64,000 nt of DNA from Pseudomonadota bacterium (lineage in GTDB: Bacteria > Pseudomonadota > Alphaproteobacteria > Rhizobiales > Beijerinckiaceae): the NCBI GenBank assembly GCA_023386155.1, contig JAEWKH010000021.1:31583-95582 (forward strand), read 5' to 3'. The position numbers and the translations under genes are program-made. How positions within the stretch are numbered: the stretch's first letter is position 1; each line of letters begins with the position of its first letter. The notes beneath the pieces are model-generated. The model was not told the DNA's origin and searched no databases. It was given only the letters and a program-made list of their open reading frames with translations. Shown one piece after another: positions 16,900-25,031 of this stretch.

Positions 16900-18948
16900 T
16901 CATCGCGCCCTTGCCGGAGGGGATTCCCGGCGACTGGAGCCCCGGGGTTTTCGTTCGCCTTCCTGCCGACGGGACGTGGTCTGCCCAATCTTCGCCGGCG
17001 CGGAGTGCTCGGCCAGGATCGCGCCGATCTCGGCCCTGACATCGGCCCTGCGCCAGAACATCCGTTGGCCCACCCCGTTGTTCATGAGGAACGGGCGGCG
17101 CCCACGCGCCTTGAGCTGACCTGAGAGAAAGGTAGGGGTCACTTCATACTCGTCCGCCAGGACGCTCAGGCACGCATAATCCTTGCTAAAGGCCTGCAGG
17201 CTGTCCACGGAGATCCCCTTCGCGGCCTGGACTAGAAACCCCGCCTCGATCAGGCGGGGAACATCGCCCCAGCCGCAATTCAGCATCTCCTGCGCCTGTG
17301 TCACACTCACGGCTGAGCCAACCTGACGACGCTTGAGGTATTCCGCGATATCATGCGCATCGAACAGATAGCGGGTTAGCCCCATGCGCCGCGGATCCAT
17401 CGCGACCGGGCCCAGAGCGCCGGTGGAAACCGCTTCAATCAGATCAGGCAGACCAAGGTAGAACTGGCCCCGCTTCAGCCACGGGTGGCACTGATCGGCG
17501 GGGGCGACCTTCCTGGCCCGCAAAGCTTTTGCAAAGAGATCGACCAGGTGTGTCACAGAATCGGGCGTGAAGTAGGCCATCGGAAAGCGCGAGATCGGCG
17601 TGAACCATCCTGCCTGATCGATCTGTTCGACCAAGCGTCTGCTGATCCCCAAGACGTCTGCCGCGTCCTCTGCACTCAGGGCGCCTGTCTGAGATTTGAA
17701 CGCATCGCGTTTGCTGTCCCGGTTTGCCGCTGCGGCGAAGGCTTGCAGGCTCGTCCGGCGGACGAGCAGGTAGGAATACGAGCCTCCTTTATGGAAGCTG
17801 CCTTCGAGATGCCCGACTTGGACGAGCCGCTGGACGGCTGCATTGTGCATGTTGAGGAGTTTTGCTGCCTCGTCTGCGGTGGCCCATTCATTGGAATTCT
17901 TGCTTGAGTGCCTGCGAAGCCGCCATTGCGTCTTGGCCGGCTCCTCACGCTGTCCAAGGTAGGCCAGGATCTCTGCTTTGAGAACCGGCGCAGCCGCCGC
18001 CAAGCGCTTGTCCGGCGCACGCCCTTGGATCTGGGCCAACGCCTCATAGAGGGGAAACTCATCGAGACTACGGGTTTCGCGTACTCGTGTGGCATCCCGC
18101 GTGCGTTCGAGCAGTGCATGGAATCCGCTCGGCCAATTCGATAATGCCAAGGCTGCGGTTTCCACGATGGTCTTGGCTTCCGTTGCCGGGTCCTCCGATG
18201 AACCATTGCGTCCCAGAGGGTGTCCAAGCAGAGAAATCAGCCTCAACGCCTCGGTCAGTTCCATCCGCCCGAACACCGCGTGAAGCCTGGAAGTCTCGGG
18301 CAGGGAACGATCGACGAGTTCGTCCAACCAAGCCATCAGGTCGATAACCTCCGGGGGCGCCACGACGGTAGCGGCCTGGCTCAAAGGCCGCCGGCAGCCG
18401 TTTGCCCCGCACCGGTTCACGTGATGGCGGGCCCAGCGGATGGTTTCGCCACAGGCGTCGCAGGCCTGAAGCATGTAGCAACCGTGGATGGGGCAGGCCG
18501 TCCGGAACCGAAGATCCCAGTGTGCGGGGATGACCTGTCGCTCGGAAAGGCAGGCCGGACACACCCGCGCGCCTTGCCCGAGGGTGGCACGTGAGGTGAG
18601 GTGATGCCCCGGGATCCCAGCACAAACGGCCCATCGCTCCGGTGCAACCACCGGCATGTGCTTCGCAATGACCTCGGGTTCGACCTCCGTTACACGGGCA
18701 AGACACGCCACGAGATCGTCTCTCGGGGGCCGACTTTTATGGCCGATATCCGCCATGGACAGCACACCCCGAATGCCGAGCAGGCCGTTGAGGCTTGCAA
18801 GCCGGAGCAGCCACCCGCGTACGTTCTCACACGGGAGAATGCCAGATCGGATGACAAGGCGGCGATCCGATATCGGGCCCTGCGCCGGCTCCGATATCGA
18901 AGAGGGTGTCATGGTCCACATGGCTTCAGATCGGGACGTTCGTTCCAT
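16900..18948 (-). CDS. tniQ: TniQ/TnsD-like transposition targeting protein
   Basis: A 682-residue protein with an N-terminal TniQ domain. It opens with a hydrophobic WLLRLASLNG segment and carries paired zinc-binding clusters between residues 115 and 190: CPACLSERQ, HWDLRFRTACPIHGCYML, CDACGETIRW and CGANGCRRPL. The long C-terminal part contains several helix-turn-helix-like segments (EWATADEAAKLLNM, ALSAEDAADVLGISRRLVEQ, AVSVTQAQEMLNCGW). TniQ/TnsD proteins recognise the target site and recruit the TnsC ATPase. An AGGAG 7 bp upstream supports the start. It lies 119 bp after tnsC. Confidence 0.88.
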   Translation of the reverse strand: MERTSRSEAMWTMTPSSISEPAQGPISDRRLVIRSGILPCENVRGWLLRLASLNGLLGIRGVLSMADIGHKSRPPRDDLVACLARVTEVEPEVIAKHMPVVAPERWAVCAGIPGHHLTSRATLGQGARVCPACLSERQVIPAHWDLRFRTACPIHGCYMLQACDACGETIRWARHHVNRCGANGCRRPLSQAATVVAPPEVIDLMAWLDELVDRSLPETSRLHAVFGRMELTEALRLISLLGHPLGRNGSSEDPATEAKTIVETAALALSNWPSGFHALLERTRDATRVRETRSLDEFPLYEALAQIQGRAPDKRLAAAAPVLKAEILAYLGQREEPAKTQWRLRRHSSKNSNEWATADEAAKLLNMHNAAVQRLVQVGHLEGSFHKGGSYSYLLVRRTSLQAFAAAANRDSKRDAFKSQTGALSAEDAADVLGISRRLVEQIDQAGWFTPISRFPMAYFTPDSVTHLVDLFAKALRARKVAPADQCHPWLKRGQFYLGLPDLIEAVSTGALGPVAMDPRRMGLTRYLFDAHDIAEYLKRRQVGSAVSVTQAQEMLNCGWGDVPRLIEAGFLVQAAKGISVDSLQAFSKDYACLSVLADEYEVTPTFLSGQLKARGRRPFLMNNGVGQRMFWRRADVRAEIGAILAEHSAPAKIGQTTSRRQEGERKPRGSSRRESPPARAR

Positions 18949-19067
18949 GAGCGTTCTCCTTCAACGGCGATGGTGAGAGACCGATGGCTAAAGGGTCTTT
19001 CGAGTGGGCTTGGAATTCTATCTTCGAGGCCATCCCTGCTCGCGACCAGCGCGATCCTTTGGATGGC

Positions 19068-20168
19068 TCATGATTTCGTCAGCACCATCCGCACCATCGC
19101 ATCGTGCTCCTTCTTGCGGCCACGTGTCTTCTTTCGAGCGAGCGTGATATCGTCGTCCGGCAATGCGGGTGGCAGGCACGGCGTCCAGGTGCGCGAGAAC
19201 GGATCCTGAAACCGGTTTTCCCGCATCTCCTTCTGGAACACCTGTCGGAAGGCGCGGGACAGCAGGTCGAAATCGACGGAACTGATGGCCGCACCGTCGT
19301 CCGAGGCGATGTCCATCGCGCCCTTGAGCAGATCCTTCAACCGTCCAATCACGCCAGCGCATGCATAGTAGAAGCGCAAGGCGACGGCGTCGTCCAAGAC
19401 GTCGATCTCCTCCGCGAATGGGAGCCGACACTCCCTCTGGAATGCCACCAGCAGACCGATGAAGTTGGCGCGTGACTTCGGTCCCTCCTCATCCTTGAGA
19501 TTGCCCCAGGCATAGGGCTTGATGCTGTGCTCATCCCACCGGCGATTAATCTGGGCGTCCTCGGCGATGAGCGACCGGATCCGCGGCAGGGCGAGAATGA
19601 CGAAGGAGACGCCAACTACCTCGTGGATGTCCTTGATCGAATCGACGACGTCCTGGGCTGTGATCGCTCCTGTTTTATCGACGAGCCGCTGCCCCTCGTC
19701 GAGGACAACAAGCTTCGTTCCGCAGGCCTCAAGATAGAGACCGAGCCTCTCCTCGAGGCTCTCGCGCTTTCCCTTCTCGGCGTGCGGTGCGCCCAGCGCC
19801 TTGAGCATCCTTCTGAGCAGAGCGATCGCGTTGGGTTTAGGGTGCATCCGGACAAACAGGACAGGGACGTGGTCCGCGATGAGGATTGCTCCGTCCTCGA
19901 GGAGCAGCCGCCGGGCATTCCGCTGGGCCGGATACTTATCCCGCAACTTGCGGAAGATCGTGGTCTTGCCGATGCCCGTCGGCCCCACGAAGGGTATGCA
20001 GGGCAAAGCATTGGCCGTCCCATGCCGGGTGAGAAGCCGTTCGATCCGTGCCTGAACGGCGGCAAAGGCCGGATGCTCAATGAAGACGCGATCCATCGCG
20101 CTCCAGAGATCGTCCTGGGCCGGAGGGATTTCGGGGGGCGATTCAAGAACCTGTAGAACGCTACTCAT
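19068..20168 (-). CDS. tnsC: TnsC/TniB-type AAA+ transposition regulator
   Basis: The 366-residue ATPase has Walker A GPTGIGKTT at residues 62-70 and Walker B TKLVVLDEGQRL at about 151-162, with the DEGQ form typical of TniB/TnsC. A sensor-like strand VSFVILALPR follows near 200. TnsC polymerises on DNA, links TniQ target recognition to the TnsAB transposase and provides target immunity in Tn7-type elements. The basic C-terminus (KKTRGRKKEHD) may contact DNA. Its start overlaps the tnsB stop by 4 bp. Confidence 0.9.
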   Translation of the reverse strand: MSSVLQVLESPPEIPPAQDDLWSAMDRVFIEHPAFAAVQARIERLLTRHGTANALPCIPFVGPTGIGKTTIFRKLRDKYPAQRNARRLLLEDGAILIADHVPVLFVRMHPKPNAIALLRRMLKALGAPHAEKGKRESLEERLGLYLEACGTKLVVLDEGQRLVDKTGAITAQDVVDSIKDIHEVVGVSFVILALPRIRSLIAEDAQINRRWDEHSIKPYAWGNLKDEEGPKSRANFIGLLVAFQRECRLPFAEEIDVLDDAVALRFYYACAGVIGRLKDLLKGAMDIASDDGAAISSVDFDLLSRAFRQVFQKEMRENRFQDPFSRTWTPCLPPALPDDDITLARKKTRGRKKEHDAMVRMVLTKS

Positions 20169-22381
20169 AGTTTACTCCCCAGTGACTGGTCCGAACCGAA
20201 GACTGGAATTTTGCGGGATTTCCGGGGTTCTGGGGGGATAGGGGCTTTCGACCCGGCGTCCTGTTCGGGAGGCGGGGCTGGCGTCAGTTCCTGTGAAGGC
20301 AAGGCAGGGGATTGCTGAAAGAAGGGATCCAGCCGCTGGCCCGCGGGTAAGGCTGGCCCGATATTGCCGTCATGATCGATATCGGCAAAGTAATGCGCCG
20401 TATCGATCCCAAGAGAGCGTGCAAACAGGGTTCGGGACTGGATCGAGAGTGCGTCGGGAGCCGACGATCGGATCATCTCGTGCAGATGATGCGCAGCATT
20501 CATCCAATCGGATGTCCCGTCGCTCTTGCCAAACATGCGTTCGGCGTGGCGCCGGTAAAGATCGTGAATATGTAGATCGACCTTTGAGGCATAGTCCGCT
20601 TCCAGAGCATGGGCCTCGACCCAGCTGCGGTCGCGGCCGTTGGGCAGGCGGACGAACACTTTACGCATATTCAGAGGATTGTGTTTCACTTCGACGTCGA
20701 GCACGTCGCCATGGTTGGTGCGAAGCTCGTGGAGCTCATCGCTGTAGTACCACAGACCCCTGTATCGGACTCCTCTATGATCGAGCCGCTGTTCTAATCT
20801 GCCCTTACGGACGATCCCAAAGATGCGGTCGAGATCGGTCCCGCGCTCGAGAAACTCGGGCTTCATGATGCGGGTGCCTTCCAGCCATCGGTCGTGCCGG
20901 CTCATCGTGGCATTCTCAGGCTTACGATGGTGGTAGTGGTCGAGGAAGTGATGGAGGACAAGGAGAAGATGCCGGAATCCCATCACCGCGTTCTTGGCCG
21001 GATCGTACTCACTGATGTCGAACCGTCGCCCGATGTCGAGCACGAACCCGCTCATGTGCTTAAGCCAGGTCTCGTTCGCGATCCTGAAGGCTCCCTCAAC
21101 CTGCCCCTTCACCCAGGGCATGCGCGCCGGCGTAAAGCGGTAGCCGATATCGATGTTGCCACAAATCTCCGCGATGGAGTTGGAGTGAGCCTGCAGGCTG
21201 TTGTCGAAGATGACCATTCTCGGTACGCCCGAGTAGATGAAGGGCCGGGCGATCGTCGGGTACTCGGCCTGAATATAGCTCTTGCGCGAGCAGGCGTGGC
21301 GTAAGACGGCGGCGAAAACCATGTCGGAGGGCGGCGAAAATCCGAGGTAGAAGCCGACGATACAATCTGAATACTCATCGACCAGCCAGGCAAGCCATGG
21401 ACGTCCTAAGGGGATGCCGAGCGCCTCGTGTACGACGAAAGTGGGGAGGCGGGTCTCGTCGAACTGTACGATGGACAGGCAACCGTCAGGCACCTGTTCC
21501 GGGTTCGGGTAGCGGTACCGCTGCTTGGTTTCCGCATAGCCATAAGCTGCGATGTCCCGTAGGAACTTCGGAAAGGTCTTGTAGATCTTGTAAAAGACAG
21601 GGCGGCTCGGAACCCGCAGGTTGAGGATCTCCGGCTCTATCAGCTGCCTTTTCTCAATCTCCAGCTTTGATTTGGCGATGATGTCATTCATGGCCACAAG
21701 CGGTTTCCGCCCCACCTTCCCCCTGGCCTTTGCCTCATGCAGCTTGATCGCGATCACGTCTCGGATGATGTCGCGGGCCTCCAGTGCAAGCTGGTTGCGA
21801 TTGCCCCGGCCCTGCAGATCGCCGGCGAGATCGTTTCGATGCTGGCCTGTGTGCAGAAGACTGCGCCATTCGTAATAAGCCGAGACACAGATAGATTGCT
21901 CCTTGCCCAGGATCTCGAGACCGAGTCGACGTCCGAGTTGTTCCAGTTTCTGCGACAAAACTGTCTCGGGCTTTTTCTTGCCGCGCTTAAAGACCAGCTC
22001 GCCTTCGACCCTGATCGGGACATTGCGCAAACCCGGCGATGTCTCCTCGTCGACAGCGCGCAAGACCGCAAGACGAAATTGGATCGTTGCCTTGTCCTTG
22101 GGATTGAGGTCGGAGAAAGGGATATCGCGCCGGCGCTGCTGCCGCTGGGATCGTGGTGTCTCCGGCTGCTCACCGTCATCGCTAAAGTCGCCTTGGAGGA
22201 AGCCCTCATCATATAGCTTGTCCAACTCATGAACGAGGAAGCGCTCCTGGAGCGGCTCTGGATCATTGCGATTGGCGACAATCCAGCTATCCCGCCCGCC
22301 TGCTGCGATCTGAGCGATGAACTTGTAAGGCACTCCTTTGAGGAAAAATGGAACTCCTGGCGCAAACTCGAACTTTCTCAT
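20165..22381 (-). CDS. tnsB: TnsB-type DDE transposase
   Basis: The 738-residue Mu/TnsB-type integrase catalyses strand transfer. The RNase H-like core carries the expected triad: D308 in IVQFDET, D393 in VIFDNS and E429 in VKGQVEGAFR. Upstream lie helix-turn-helix and linker regions for end binding (about residues 90-290), and after the core there is a beta-barrel-like segment (about 545-600). The proline-rich C-terminus resembles the TnsC-contacting tail of TnsB. It overlaps tnsC and tnsA by 4 bp each, as expected for a coordinated transposase complex. Confidence 0.93.
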   Translation of the reverse strand: MRKFEFAPGVPFFLKGVPYKFIAQIAAGGRDSWIVANRNDPEPLQERFLVHELDKLYDEGFLQGDFSDDGEQPETPRSQRQQRRRDIPFSDLNPKDKATIQFRLAVLRAVDEETSPGLRNVPIRVEGELVFKRGKKKPETVLSQKLEQLGRRLGLEILGKEQSICVSAYYEWRSLLHTGQHRNDLAGDLQGRGNRNQLALEARDIIRDVIAIKLHEAKARGKVGRKPLVAMNDIIAKSKLEIEKRQLIEPEILNLRVPSRPVFYKIYKTFPKFLRDIAAYGYAETKQRYRYPNPEQVPDGCLSIVQFDETRLPTFVVHEALGIPLGRPWLAWLVDEYSDCIVGFYLGFSPPSDMVFAAVLRHACSRKSYIQAEYPTIARPFIYSGVPRMVIFDNSLQAHSNSIAEICGNIDIGYRFTPARMPWVKGQVEGAFRIANETWLKHMSGFVLDIGRRFDISEYDPAKNAVMGFRHLLLVLHHFLDHYHHRKPENATMSRHDRWLEGTRIMKPEFLERGTDLDRIFGIVRKGRLEQRLDHRGVRYRGLWYYSDELHELRTNHGDVLDVEVKHNPLNMRKVFVRLPNGRDRSWVEAHALEADYASKVDLHIHDLYRRHAERMFGKSDGTSDWMNAAHHLHEMIRSSAPDALSIQSRTLFARSLGIDTAHYFADIDHDGNIGPALPAGQRLDPFFQQSPALPSQELTPAPPPEQDAGSKAPIPPEPRKSRKIPVFGSDQSLGSKL

Positions 22382-23319
22382 TCGTAGGCCTCCGGTGGTA
22401 AAGCGTTCCGGTCCCAGGCTCGGTAGCCGGGGCCGAGGCGAACGCGAAATTGCATGTCAAGCGAGACGTCGAGCGAGACCGGAACGAGGAAGAGGTGGCG
22501 CAGGAGGTGATGGACGTGCCTCTGTTCAAGCTCCGGAAAGCAGGCAAGGATGTCTCCGACGCTGAGTGTTTCCGCACGCTTGAAAAGTGCTTTCACCCCA
22601 TCCATCGTGGCGCGCGCCGGGCGAGGGGCATGCCTGTCACGGTAGATGCCAGTGATCGTCTGCCATCGCGGCGCTCGCCGCAGATGCCGTTCGGTCACGA
22701 CGCGATAGCCGTAGCCTAAGCCATTCAAGGCTTGACCGATTGCGGGCCAGCGTCGTTCGTTTTCCGGGAGCGCCGCATGCTTCTCGTACTTGACTTCCCA
22801 GAATTCAGGGATTGGGCGACATAGCCGAAAGAGGTCGAGCTTGTGGCGTTTTGGTTGGCCGTCGAGCTGGTACCGCAGCCAGATGGGCTGTTCGAGGAAG
22901 GCCTCGACGTCCGGGTCGAGTTCGCTATCGAGAAATGCATCGAACTCGTTGTTGGCCGCACCCCGCATGACCCGCATCGACTTCAGGCTCGGGAAGCGGT
23001 TCTGGAAGCCGAAACGGTTGCTGCGCGGAGAGCGTCCAATCTTCATCGTGGGAGCGTCGAGAAAGTCCCATGTGAAGAGGGGGTGGCGTCGGGTCACTGC
23101 TGCTCCGGGCAGAGGCGCGCGATCGGGCGTCGGCAGCCAGGTCCGCTCGACGGGTTCTGGCGAGCGCGGCACGACAGCCGGAGGAGGGGCCATCGTGAAC
23201 AGGAGTTCGAACAAAGTGGCGCAGTCGAGTGCATCGGTATCGCCCAGACTATCCTGCCATGGGTGTGCCCCTTCCGTGGGACTGTGGAGTTGTTCGTGGG
23301 AGTAGATGCGCGGTCTCAT
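22378..23319 (-). CDS. tnsA: TnsA-like transposon endonuclease
   Basis: A 313-residue protein with a TnsA-type PD-(D/E)XK nuclease. Catalytic residues fit E125 (ANNEFDAFLDSEL), D162 (RHKLDLFRL) and the EVK at 175-177 (FWEVKYEKH). The EQPIWLRYQ strand between them and the YRVVTERHLRR strand after them are also typical. TnsA cuts the non-transferred strand so that the element moves by cut-and-paste instead of replication. The frame is open to 23457, but GGAGG 5 bp before the ATG at 23319 decides the start. It is coupled to tnsB. Confidence 0.85.
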   Translation of the reverse strand: MRPRIYSHEQLHSPTEGAHPWQDSLGDTDALDCATLFELLFTMAPPPAVVPRSPEPVERTWLPTPDRAPLPGAAVTRRHPLFTWDFLDAPTMKIGRSPRSNRFGFQNRFPSLKSMRVMRGAANNEFDAFLDSELDPDVEAFLEQPIWLRYQLDGQPKRHKLDLFRLCRPIPEFWEVKYEKHAALPENERRWPAIGQALNGLGYGYRVVTERHLRRAPRWQTITGIYRDRHAPRPARATMDGVKALFKRAETLSVGDILACFPELEQRHVHHLLRHLFLVPVSLDVSLDMQFRVRLGPGYRAWDRNALPPEAYE

Positions 23320-23350
23320 CCATGCCTCCAGGAAATGCCTTAGGCGGCCA

Positions 23351-23911
23351 TCATCGGAGTGGTCTGCGGGGTGTGTGTCGGCGCTTGAGCCACTTGAGCA
23401 AACACCGCGTGATCGCCTCATTCTCCTTGAGGACAAGGGCACGCATTGCTGCCGCATCGACCTTTTGAGGCGTCCCCTCTGTCAGCCTGAGAGCCCGGCG
23501 TCTTTTCCGCAAGCGCCAGCGGAGCTTACGGAGGGCAGGGTCGCGGGCGGCCGACCGGCGCCATTGATCCAGATGGTCGTCGACTTCCTTGGCGACCACG
23601 AGGCGGGCCTCCTCGCGGGTGAGCCCCTCGTACCCGTTGACCTTCAGAAGTCGTTCGTAATCCGTCAGATCATGCCGCGCCGAATTGGTTGCCAGGAGCG
23701 CGCACACCGCACCAAGACGGCCGAAGTGGCCTTTGCACCTTGCACGCTCGACAAGCGAGCAGCGCCGCAGTTCGGGGCAGCCCGGATACATGGCCTCGAA
23801 ATAAACCTGCAACTGGGCGAGAAATGTATCTTGATCGTCCCGGCTTCCTATCGATCTCGGGGGACCGGGATCTTCAGGCCGGTGTGTGCTCGGGGCGGTT
23901 TGCGGGGACAC
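23351..23911 (-). CDS. Hypothetical protein upstream of tnsA
   Basis: A 186-residue, very basic protein of no recognised family. It is predominantly helical, with an arginine-rich segment (LRKLRWRLRKRRRALRL, about residues 125-141) and a second basic cluster at the end (LLKWLKRRHTPRRPLR). Two cysteines in the first third (CPELRRCSL) could be structural. The charge suggests nucleic-acid binding. It precedes tnsA by 31 bp on the same strand, so it is probably part of the transposition operon and not independent cargo. Confidence 0.6.
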   Translation of the reverse strand: MSPQTAPSTHRPEDPGPPRSIGSRDDQDTFLAQLQVYFEAMYPGCPELRRCSLVERARCKGHFGRLGAVCALLATNSARHDLTDYERLLKVNGYEGLTREEARLVVAKEVDDHLDQWRRSAARDPALRKLRWRLRKRRRALRLTEGTPQKVDAAAMRALVLKENEAITRCLLKWLKRRHTPRRPLR

Positions 23912-23956
23912 GTGACCATCTCCCTTGTGCCCGCGCGGGCTTTTTGGAGCCCGGCG

Positions 23957-24412
23957 CTAGTCGATTCCGAAGTCTTCCTTTTGCCTGACGATAAAGCCCG
24001 CAAACGCGTCTCTGTCCGGGCGGGCCTCGAGTTCGCTGAGGAGATCGGACACGACCTCCTTCGTTGGAGACGATGCATTTGAGCCGTCGCGAAGCCACGC
24101 CTCAAAGAGGTTGATCAGAGGCTGGGCGGCCATCGTCCTCACATCGGTCCTGCTTGGAGGCATCCCATTGCCCGTGATGTTGGCATCATGTGGCTCCCAG
24201 GAGGCATTGCGACCGAAGCTGTGTTCAATCGCGGCTCTCACCACGTCGAGTTCGACCGGGACGTGGATTGTTCGCCCGGTTGCGGTCAGCCAGGTTTCGT
24301 TTCGATAGCCGTCGAAATCGCTGAGCCACTGGATACTGGCAATTTTCACGAGATGGCGGCATCCGTCCGCATCGGTGAACTCAAGATACTGTCGGTTGCG
24401 GCTCACTTTCAT
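23957..24412 (-). CDS. Hypothetical first gene of the tns operon
   Basis: A 151-residue protein of no recognised family. The first 60 residues look like a small beta-rich fold (RQYLEFTDADGCRHLVKI, IQWLSDFD, ETWLTATGRTIHVPV), reminiscent of a short DNA-binding or PH-like barrel. An acidic helical tail follows (EVVSDLLSELEARPDRDAFAG). It is the gene closest to the right transposon end and reads toward tnsA, so it may have a regulatory role. That is an inference from position only. Confidence 0.55.
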   Translation of the reverse strand: MKVSRNRQYLEFTDADGCRHLVKIASIQWLSDFDGYRNETWLTATGRTIHVPVELDVVRAAIEHSFGRNASWEPHDANITGNGMPPSRTDVRTMAAQPLINLFEAWLRDGSNASSPTKEVVSDLLSELEARPDRDAFAGFIVRQKEDFGID

Positions 24413-24788
24413 GAAAGGACCCCACCATTACTGCGGCATTGCTCGTCAATGCGCACCTAAAGGATGTGTATAAAGCCGGTCTGTTGTGAACAGGAAAAGT
24501 AAAATTTGGTTAATGCGCGCTAGGACATTGGCATAAAATATCATCAGAAGCAGGAGTCCGAAATAAAACGTGGTTTAATTACAATCTATTTCGCTTCATG
24601 GCGTTTCAAAACCCTCCGCTGCTTCTCTTGTTCTGACAGTACGGTCGGAGAGAGGGGAGAGGATGACTTTGAATTTTGACTTTGTGGCTTTCGAACTAGC
24701 CAGTTTCGGGCAGAAGATCACAAATCGAACGCCGCACCCGTGGCGTGTGATCGCATAGGAAAAATGGCAGCCCTGCCTTTACGATGCA
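24413..24788. other. Right transposon end region
   Basis: An AT-richer stretch of about 375 bp upstream of the tns operon. It holds two related motifs in tandem, near 24501 (AAAATTTGGTTAATG) and 24565 (TAAAACGTGGTTTAATT), that could be TnsB sites, and probably the tns promoter. No gene is visible. Confidence 0.4.
24558..24576 (-). repeat. Candidate right-end TnsB-site/inverted repeat
   Basis: On the minus strand it reads AAAC, four bases, TTTTATTTCGG, matching the left-end motif at 14659 in inverted orientation apart from the spacer and one base of length. A second related motif lies about 60 bp inward. Confidence 0.4.
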
Positions 24789-25031
24789 ATGTCTGAAGTA
24801 GCCACCACAAGAGAGCCCTTCGCTGGTAGCAACTTCCCTCGTGTCGACCTATCCGCCTACTGTGTGACAATCGACCATCACGTACCTGCTGACTGCTTGC
24901 ACGGCATCGACCGCTTTCACAATCTGGGAAGCGTCCGCACTGCCCGTAGGCCTTTCGACAACTTCAATGGCCGCTCTTTCATGGATCCTGAGTTGATGAT
25001 GTGCCTGCTCATTCATTTATCGTGGCGATAG
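24789..25031 (+). pseudogene. IS1182-type transposase remnant
   Basis: The 80-codon frame matches the well-known N-terminus of IS1182-family transposases: IDHHVPADCLHGIDRFHNL, then RPFDNFNGRSFMDPELMMC. After PELMMCLLIHL the similarity stops and a stop codon follows, with no DDE catalytic domain anywhere near. It is therefore a truncated relic of an insertion sequence between the Tn7-like element and the defence island. Its last 15 bp overlap the end of the PLD gene on the other strand. Confidence 0.7.

Larger units (their letters stand above)
14659..24576 (-). mobile_element. Tn7-like transposon (tnsABC-tniQ)
   Basis: The element carries tnsA, tnsB, tnsC and tniQ homologues all read leftward from the right end, as in Tn7, with tnsA nearest that end. 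The first three are joined by 4-bp overlaps. Cargo between tniQ and the left end is short: small hypothetical genes and a membrane protein. The limits given are those of a related AT-rich sequence found inverted at both sides. The true terminal bases and target duplication were not identified. The element begins about 450 bp beyond the core HDAC-like gene. No cas genes are present, so targeting probably depends on the TniQ protein itself. Confidence 0.7.

Noticed and set aside
14209..24788. CRISPR array or cas genes in the Tn7-like element
   Set aside because: I looked because several Tn7-like elements carry them. There are no regularly spaced direct repeats and no cas-like proteins here.
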